From assembly GCA_019118345.1 (NCBI GenBank), contig DWZD01000047.1, forward strand, positions 1 through 64,000: a stretch of 64,000 nt of DNA. Direction: 5' to 3'. This DNA comes from Candidatus Desulfovibrio intestinavium (GTDB lineage: Bacteria; Desulfobacterota; Desulfovibrionia; Desulfovibrionales; Desulfovibrionaceae). The notes under the pieces are model-generated. The model searched no databases. It had not been told where the DNA came from and saw nothing but the letters and a program-made list of their open reading frames with translations. Shown here piece by piece: positions 58,005-64,000 of the stretch; position 1 is the first letter of the stretch, and each line of letters begins with the position of its first letter. The position numbers were made by a program, and so were the translations under genes.

Positions 58005-59087
58005 CTAGACGAAGGTTTCAAAGCGCTTGGGGCAGCGCACGCAGGGCCGGGGCGGCACATCATGGGCGAGATCGCCGCGAAAGTCGGCAAAGGCTTGCCG
58101 GTTCCAGACCTCCCACGGATCGTCGGCGGGAACCCGTCCGAAAACCCGGGGCGCTGAGCCGTCTTCCGGGGGGCGGCCGCAGGGAACATTGACGTAAATG
58201 CAGGGGGAAATGGCCCCGTCCGCGTCAATGTAGCAGCTCCTGTCGATGTCCTCGCGGCAGGCATGAATGGGACGGGCCTGCGGCAGGCCGTAGCGGATGG
58301 AACGGCCCTCACGGGCGGCGCGGGCGCTGGTCTCCTCCAGCAGGGCGCGGGCGGCGGCGATCTTTTCGTTTTCGTGCGGGGCAAAGGCGAGATGCCAGTG
58401 CTCGGGGAGAACGGGCAGATCGAGGGTGCTGACCACGCAGGCCGCCACATCCCATTCCCGCATGAGTTCCGGCAGGCGGCGGGCGCTTTCCTCATGGCCC
58501 GCCAGCAGCAGATAGGCCAGATGCAGGCGCGGCGTGGCGCTGCGCCGGCGGCGTCTGGCCGCGTGCAGGCAGGCCACGGCCTCGGCCACGCGCTCGAAGG
58601 GAACGTTCCGCCGGGCCGCATTGGCGACGGCATCGGTGCCGGTCAGGGAAAAGGCCAGCACATCCATGCCGCTGCGCACAAGGCCGTCGGCCAGCGCCTC
58701 ATTCATGCGCAAGCCGCAGGTGGTGCTGGAAACGGCGCAGCCCGCGGCCCGCGCCAGGGCCACATAGTCCAGAAAGCGCGGATGCAGGAGCGGTTCGCCC
58801 CAGCCCTGCAAATGAACGCGCCGGCTGCGGCGCATGAGGGGCCAGAGCGCCGCGAAGGTGGCATCGGCCATGTGACGCGCCCGCCAGGTGCCGGCATGGA
58901 TGGCACGCGGACAGTAGATGCAGGCCCCGGGACAGTGGGAGGTCACCTCCACCTGAATATGCTGCAGAGGCCGCCGGTCGCCCGTGCAGTATTCCCGCAG
59001 GCGTTGCAGCGGCCCGGGGCGGCGGCGGGCAGCTTGGGCCAGAGGGTCGGCGGGGGGGCTGTCCCCGGCAGGGCGGGCTGGGCACAT
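58005..59087 (-). CDS. Radical SAM protein with SPASM-like C-terminus
   Basis: EVTSHCPGACIYCPRAI (CX3CX2C); C-terminal SCYIDADGAISPCIYVNVPCG and CVRCPKRF. Start MCPARP at 59087. Confidence 0.88.
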   Translation of the reverse strand: MCPARPAGDSPPADPLAQAARRRPGPLQRLREYCTGDRRPLQHIQVEVTSHCPGACIYCPRAIHAGTWRARHMADATFAALWPLMRRSRRVHLQGWGEPLLHPRFLDYVALARAAGCAVSSTTCGLRMNEALADGLVRSGMDVLAFSLTGTDAVANAARRNVPFERVAEAVACLHAARRRRRSATPRLHLAYLLLAGHEESARRLPELMREWDVAACVVSTLDLPVLPEHWHLAFAPHENEKIAAARALLEETSARAAREGRSIRYGLPQARPIHACREDIDRSCYIDADGAISPCIYVNVPCGRPPEDGSAPRVFGRVPADDPWEVWNRQAFADFRGDLAHDVPPRPCVRCPKRFETFV

Positions 59088-59104
59088 GATTCCCCCCGAT
59101 GCGG

Positions 59105-62100
59105 CTATTGACGGACAATGCTGCCGTTTTCCACCCGGAAGACGGCGCAATGGGGCTGGGCTTCACGCAGCAGGGCCGCCATATGCGGGTGGCAGGTGAA
59201 GTAGAGCAGCTGATGCGGGCGACCGTGGCGGCCCTCGGACAGTTCGATGAAGGTACGGGCCGCGCGGGCCGCGCGTTGCGGATCGAAATTGACCAGCACA
59301 TCGTCCATGATGACCGGCAGGGGGGTTCCCCGTTCGGCATGGTTCTGGATGTAGGCCAGCCGCAGGGCGAGGTAGGCCTGCTCCTGCGTGCCGCGGCTGA
59401 GGGCCTCGGGGCTGAGGGCCTCGCCGTAATGGGGCAGGATCTGCAGGCTGGTGTCGTCCAGCGAGGCGCTGATGCCGCGCCAGCTGCCGCCGGTGATGGA
59501 TGCGAAGATGGTGGACGCCAGCCGGATGACCTGCGGCTGACGCTCGCGTTCAAAGGTATTCTTGGCCCGCATGAGGAGTTCGCGGGCCAGGGCGCAGGCG
59601 CTCCACTGCAGGCCCAGCCGGCGCATGCTTTCCAGCCGCAGGGCTTCCTGCTGCCGCAGCCCGGCCAGAGTATCCGTACCGACCAGACCGTTGACCCGGG
59701 CCGTGAGGCTGCCCACCTCGTCGGCAAGGCGTTCCTCCTGTTCCTGAATTTCCCGCAGCTCGGCCGTCAGCGCCGCGCAGCGACTTTCCTGCGTGGCCTG
59801 ATCCTGTTCCTCGAAGGAAGCCAGAAATTCCGCAAAGGGCTGCGTGCCGGCGGCCACGCGCAGACTTTCCTGCAGACTGTCGCGCAGGCGCTGCGTTTCC
59901 CGGCTTTGGGCAAGAATATCGGCCAGGCGCAGAAATTCGTCGGCATCGGCGGCTTCGGCCATGTGCAGGAGGGTGGCTTCGGCGTGGCGGGCTTCTTCCA
60001 GCGCGGCCGAGGCGGCCCGCAGTTCGGTGTCCTGTTCGGTCAGCAGGCTGTCCAGACGGCGGGCTTCGGCGTTGATTTCGGCGGCCTGTTCGGCAGCTTC
60101 CAGCGCTTCGTCCAGGGCGGCCAGCCAGTGGATGCTGCCATCCTCGTTACGCGGCAGGGTACGGGAGAGTTCGGCCAGCAGGCTTTCCAGCGGCTGGCGC
60201 AGGCCCGCCATTTCCTGTTCGTTCTGGGCCAGCTCGGCGGCCAGCCGCTGACAGGCGACATCCAGGGCCAGGCAGGTGTCCATGCACTGCAGGGCCTTGC
60301 GCACGGTTTCGGGATCCAGATCCTCGCCCAGTCCCAGACCGGCCAGACACTGGCCCCAGTCGCGGCGGGCGCTTTCCAGACGGGTCTGGGCCTGTTCCAG
60401 CGCGGTTGAGGCCTCGTGCTGGCGGCTTTGCAGGCGTTCCAGCTCGTCCTTGTGATGTTGGAGCGTGGCCGCCGCCTTGATGCGCTGTTCGCGGGCGGCA
60501 TCGGCTTCGCGGCAGGATTCCAGCACCTGCCGCGCGGCCTCCAACAGGGCGGGCAGATCGCCCGGTTCGTGCAGGGCTTCCCGCACAGGTTCAAAGCCGC
60601 GCAGCGTCGCTTCATACTGGGCAAGGTCGGCATGCAGGCCCGCCAGATCGGCCTGGGCGTTTTCCACGCCGTCCCAGGCGGCGCGGGCCGATTCGGCACG
60701 GGCAAAGAAGCTCTCGGCACTTTCGGGCGCGGGCACATTGGCCACGCGCAACATGCTCATGAAGTCCTGCCAGCGGCGGCGGATGCGCTGCACCACGGCC
60801 TGCATCTCATGCGCGCGGCTCTGCAGCTCGGCGATGCGCGTGCGGGTCGCGGCGATTTCCCGTTGCAGATCCTCGGCGTCCTTGTGGTTGCGCTCCTGAT
60901 TGACGCACTGTTCCCGCTTGCGTTCAAGCATGACTTCCACGGCCTCGAGGGTTTCGGGATCCATGCTGTCCACGCCCGCTTCCTGACAGAGCTTGCGGGC
61001 CTTGTCGCCCAGTTCGGCCACATGCAGGGCGCAGGTTTCACGCCGGCTTTCCAGTTGCAGGCGCTCCTGCCGGTAGCGTTTGGCCTCCGGCCCGCTGCGC
61101 CGGGGCAGGCCGCCGCACAGGGCCAGCGCACCGCAGACAAGCACCAGATAGCCCGACCACAGGGTGGTGGGCAGATGCAGATTTCCGGTAATGGCGAAAT
61201 ATTCCAGCCCGAACTTCCACTGGCCCACGAGGATGATCAGCCCCAGCAGCACGAACAGGCCGCCGATGACAAGCAGGGCAAGATTCTTGACGGCGGCGGG
61301 TTCCTTGTCGGCGCTGAGGCGATCGCTCAATTCCTTGAGACGTTCCTGTTCGGTGTCCAGCGAGGAGGAAAGGGCGCGCAGGGAGCGCAGGGCGGCGGCG
61401 CGATTGTCGAGGGCCTCGCGCGTGGGGCTGTTGCTGCCGCGCTGTTCCTCGCGCAACTGCTCAAGGCGCGTGCGCAGCAGTTCGGCCTGTTCCTCGGCCT
61501 GCTGCACGGCCCGCACCGCTTCGGCGGTGTTGTTGATGCTCTCCTGCACCTCCCGGGCCAGGTTGAGGGCCTCCTCGCGCTTGGCCAGCAGATTGTCCAG
61601 GGCGGCGCGGGGATCGTCCGCCGCAAGGCGCAGCCGCTCCTGTGCGCGTTCAAAGCCGTGCCGGGCCTGCTGCAGGGCGCGTTCGCGCGCGGGCAGGCGC
61701 TGCCGCCCCTCCTCCAGCAGGACAAGGGTCTGGCGCAGCCTGTCCCGGTCGGCCTCATTCAGCGCGGCCACGGGGTCAGGCAGAAGCTCCAGCGCCGCCG
61801 CCGCCGAGGCGATGTCGCGTCCGCACATCTCCACATCGCGGTTGAGCCGGGCAAGGCCGTCCACGGCTGCCTGATGGGAGGAATCGGCGGCATTGAGTTC
61901 GCGGGCCTGCCGTTCCAGATCCTTGTCGGCAAAGATGCCGCGATCCGTCTGCCGGATGCGCTCGCAATTCCAGTCCGGGCCGAGGCGCTCCAGTTCGCGG
62001 GCCAGATCGGCGTCGGCGCGTTCCTTTTCGGCCCGCAGGCGGGGCAGGGCCAGCTGGGCCTGCCGGTAGCCGCTTTTGCGCTCGGCCAGGGTTTTCAGGC

Positions 62101-63067
62101 GGGGCAGGGCTTCCAGCAGGGCGGGCTGTTCCGTCAGGGCCGCACGGCGCTCGCGCAGGCGATCCATCTTTTCCTGCTGGGCGGCCATCTGGCGTTCGCA
62201 GGTTTCGCGCGCTTCCTGTGCGCGCGCAAGACGGGCCGGGCCGTCCTCGGGAAAGGCGGCGCTGAGGACGGGATAGGATTCCAGCCGCAGACCGCATTTG
62301 CGCCATTCGTCCCACTGCTGCCAGACATTGAGCCGCCGCTCCAGACGGCGACGCTCGTCGTCCAGGCGTTCCCGGCGCTGACGCAGGGCGGCCAGATCTT
62401 CCTTCTTGTCGTTCAGGCTGCCGGCAAGCTGATCATAGCCCGCCGACTCCTCGCGCACGGTGCTGATTTCGCCGCGCAGCTTCTCCAGCTCGCCCAGTTC
62501 CTCATTGAGGCGCGGCTTGCTGGCCCCGGGGCGGAACAGGGCATCCTTGCGCTTGTCCAGCTCCTTGAGGGCCTCCACGGGCGAGCGCAGACCCGCGCCG
62601 AAGCTGGCCCCGTAGAGGGCGTTGCGCACGCCGTCGCCGGACAGGCTCTCGAAGTTCTGCAGCTCGTTGAGGCTGAAGCCGAACACGTTGCGGTAGACAT
62701 CGCGATTGATGCCGAACAGCAGCTGCTGCAGTACCGTGCTTTCCAGCGTTTCGCCCGCCCCATTGCTGAGGGTCAGCACGCCGCCGTCCTGTCCGGGGCG
62801 GCGGGTCAGGTGGATTTCGCCCTGTTCCTCGCTGACAAGATGCAGGCTGCCGCCGGGGCGACCGCCGCGCAACAGCGGCGGGATGCTCCGGGCCTCCGTC
62901 TTGCGGTTGCCGGGATAGCCCACGAGCATGGTGCGGAGAAATTCCAGACAGGTGGATTTGCCGGCCTCGTTTTCGCCCAGAAAGACCGTAAGGCCCGGGG
63001 GCAGGTTGTCCACCTGCACATCCGCAAAGATGCCGAAGCCGTCGATATGAAAGGACTGGATATACAT
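59105..63067 (-). CDS. yhaN: Large SMC/Rad50-like AAA ATPase (YhaN family)
   Basis: IDGFGIFADVQVDNLPPGLTVFLGENEAGKSTCLEFLR Walker A; long coiled coil with TM pair; C-terminal LSRGTQEQAYLALRLAY and PVIMDDVLVNFD. Confidence 0.93.
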   Translation of the reverse strand: MYIQSFHIDGFGIFADVQVDNLPPGLTVFLGENEAGKSTCLEFLRTMLVGYPGNRKTEARSIPPLLRGGRPGGSLHLVSEEQGEIHLTRRPGQDGGVLTLSNGAGETLESTVLQQLLFGINRDVYRNVFGFSLNELQNFESLSGDGVRNALYGASFGAGLRSPVEALKELDKRKDALFRPGASKPRLNEELGELEKLRGEISTVREESAGYDQLAGSLNDKKEDLAALRQRRERLDDERRRLERRLNVWQQWDEWRKCGLRLESYPVLSAAFPEDGPARLARAQEARETCERQMAAQQEKMDRLRERRAALTEQPALLEALPRLKTLAERKSGYRQAQLALPRLRAEKERADADLARELERLGPDWNCERIRQTDRGIFADKDLERQARELNAADSSHQAAVDGLARLNRDVEMCGRDIASAAAALELLPDPVAALNEADRDRLRQTLVLLEEGRQRLPARERALQQARHGFERAQERLRLAADDPRAALDNLLAKREEALNLAREVQESINNTAEAVRAVQQAEEQAELLRTRLEQLREEQRGSNSPTREALDNRAAALRSLRALSSSLDTEQERLKELSDRLSADKEPAAVKNLALLVIGGLFVLLGLIILVGQWKFGLEYFAITGNLHLPTTLWSGYLVLVCGALALCGGLPRRSGPEAKRYRQERLQLESRRETCALHVAELGDKARKLCQEAGVDSMDPETLEAVEVMLERKREQCVNQERNHKDAEDLQREIAATRTRIAELQSRAHEMQAVVQRIRRRWQDFMSMLRVANVPAPESAESFFARAESARAAWDGVENAQADLAGLHADLAQYEATLRGFEPVREALHEPGDLPALLEAARQVLESCREADAAREQRIKAAATLQHHKDELERLQSRQHEASTALEQAQTRLESARRDWGQCLAGLGLGEDLDPETVRKALQCMDTCLALDVACQRLAAELAQNEQEMAGLRQPLESLLAELSRTLPRNEDGSIHWLAALDEALEAAEQAAEINAEARRLDSLLTEQDTELRAASAALEEARHAEATLLHMAEAADADEFLRLADILAQSRETQRLRDSLQESLRVAAGTQPFAEFLASFEEQDQATQESRCAALTAELREIQEQEERLADEVGSLTARVNGLVGTDTLAGLRQQEALRLESMRRLGLQWSACALARELLMRAKNTFERERQPQVIRLASTIFASITGGSWRGISASLDDTSLQILPHYGEALSPEALSRGTQEQAYLALRLAYIQNHAERGTPLPVIMDDVLVNFDPQRAARAARTFIELSEGRHGRPHQLLYFTCHPHMAALLREAQPHCAVFRVENGSIVRQ

Positions 63068-64000
63068 CAGCGGGCCTCCAGCAAATCAATGCACAGGCGT
63101 TGGGCCGCATCAAGCAGGCGTTGGCGTTCCTCCTCGTCCGGCGGGACAAGGGCCTTGCTCATGCGGCTGTGTTTGAACAGCGGATCCAGGGCGGCCTCGC
63201 CCAGGGCGGCGAACTGCTCGGGATTCTGCCGCATGCTTTCCACAAGGCGCATGGTTTCACCGAGCAGATCCTCGCGGCGGCGGTATTCGGCCTCATCCGT
63301 GAGCGGGCGGGTATCCAGCGGCAGATCCTTGATCCAGATGCGCGGCGAATTGGCGCCGAGATGGAGCAGGCGCTCCTGCAGGTCGGCGCGGACGGAGGGA
63401 TTGCGCAATGGTTCATCCAGCACGGTGCGCCCGCAGAGGCACACGCGGGCCACAAGGGCTTCGCAGCCGGCGTCCAGCTGGCCGGCCTTGTCCTCCAGCA
63501 GGCGGGTGAGGTTTTCTTCCAGCTGATCAAGGCTGTCCACGCCGTCGAGAGGCAGATCGTAGCGTTGCCATTCCACAGGCCCGAGGCGCAGAAATTCGCT
63601 TGTGCATTGCCAGCGCCCGCCGTCGGGGCGGGCCGTGACCAGCAGGCAGCCGCGCGGGCCGGTTTCGTTGATGTGCAGGCCCTGGGCGTTGCCGCTGTAG
63701 GCAATGAAGCTGTCCCCCTCCCACTGGCGGCGTTGATGAATATGGCCCAGCGCCCAGGCGTCAAGCCGGCTGCGGCGCAAATCGTCGAGCGAGCAGGGGG
63801 CATAGCGGTCGGTCGCGTGTTCGCCTTCCACGGTACAGTGCAGGACGCCCAGCTGAAAGACCTCCTGCGCATCGTCGCGCCGGAAGAGCTGGGCCAGATT
63901 GCGGCCTTCGCGGGAACCGGCATGGCTGATGCCGTGGATCACGGCAATGGGCTGCCCGTCCCGTTCCAGCACATGGCTCTCCACATCCGGGCCGAAGACG
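63067..64000 (-). CDS. yhaO: DNA repair exonuclease YhaO-like metallophosphoesterase, C-terminal part (N-terminus off window)
   Basis: VFGPDVESHVLERDGQPIAVIHGISH; DAWALGHIHQRRQWEGDSFIAYSGNAQGLHINE; ATGA overlap with yhaN. Confidence 0.88.
   Translation of the reverse strand, partial: VFGPDVESHVLERDGQPIAVIHGISHAGSREGRNLAQLFRRDDAQEVFQLGVLHCTVEGEHATDRYAPCSLDDLRRSRLDAWALGHIHQRRQWEGDSFIAYSGNAQGLHINETGPRGCLLVTARPDGGRWQCTSEFLRLGPVEWQRYDLPLDGVDSLDQLEENLTRLLEDKAGQLDAGCEALVARVCLCGRTVLDEPLRNPSVRADLQERLLHLGANSPRIWIKDLPLDTRPLTDEAEYRRREDLLGETMRLVESMRQNPEQFAALGEAALDPLFKHSRMSKALVPPDEEERQRLLDAAQRLCIDLLEAR

Noticed and set aside
60416-63526. 1036-aa plus-strand ORF
   Set aside because: Antisense to yhaN, whose ATPase motifs are unmistakable.
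1-64000. CRISPR arrays, IS elements, tRNA/rRNA genes, prophage
   Set aside because: No regularly spaced direct repeats, transposase/integrase ORFs, or recognisable tRNA cloverleaf/rRNA sequence were found by eye.

Overview
64-kb high-GC bacterial chromosomal window that reads like a Desulfovibrionaceae genome (periplasmic HynB/HynA [NiFe] hydrogenase, Desulfovibrio-type trimeric porin, DapL lysine pathway). The lineage is inferred from gene content only. About 40 real CDSs are supported. They include a Snf2 helicase, an oligopeptide-binding protein, RelA/SpoT, a porin, an ArsR regulator with a YraQ/ArsP-type permease, hynB-hynA-hynD, an O-acetylhomoserine sulfhydrylase-like enzyme, and an MCP. 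There is a complete nitrogen-assimilation block (sigma54 activator, type III glutamine synthetase, split three-gene glutamate synthase) with a recognisable -24/-12 promoter and tandem dyads. Other genes are EAL and degenerate-GGDEF proteins, dapF-dapL, a tandemly duplicated membrane-protein family, a GNAT-like/TraB-GumN fusion with a paralogous neighbour, IadA-like and NhaC genes, a radical SAM protein, and yhaN/yhaO. The strongest candidate for an undescribed system is 38.2-45.2 kb: a LicC-LicA fusion, a TagF-like polymerase, a YidC/Oxa1-domain::alkaline-phosphatase-superfamily fusion, a DMT transporter (LicB-like position), and a small orphan protein. Two genes (endA-like, nhaC-like) carry single-base frameshifts. 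No tRNA, rRNA, CRISPR or transposon was recognised. All calls come from reading translations and motifs by eye; no database search was run.
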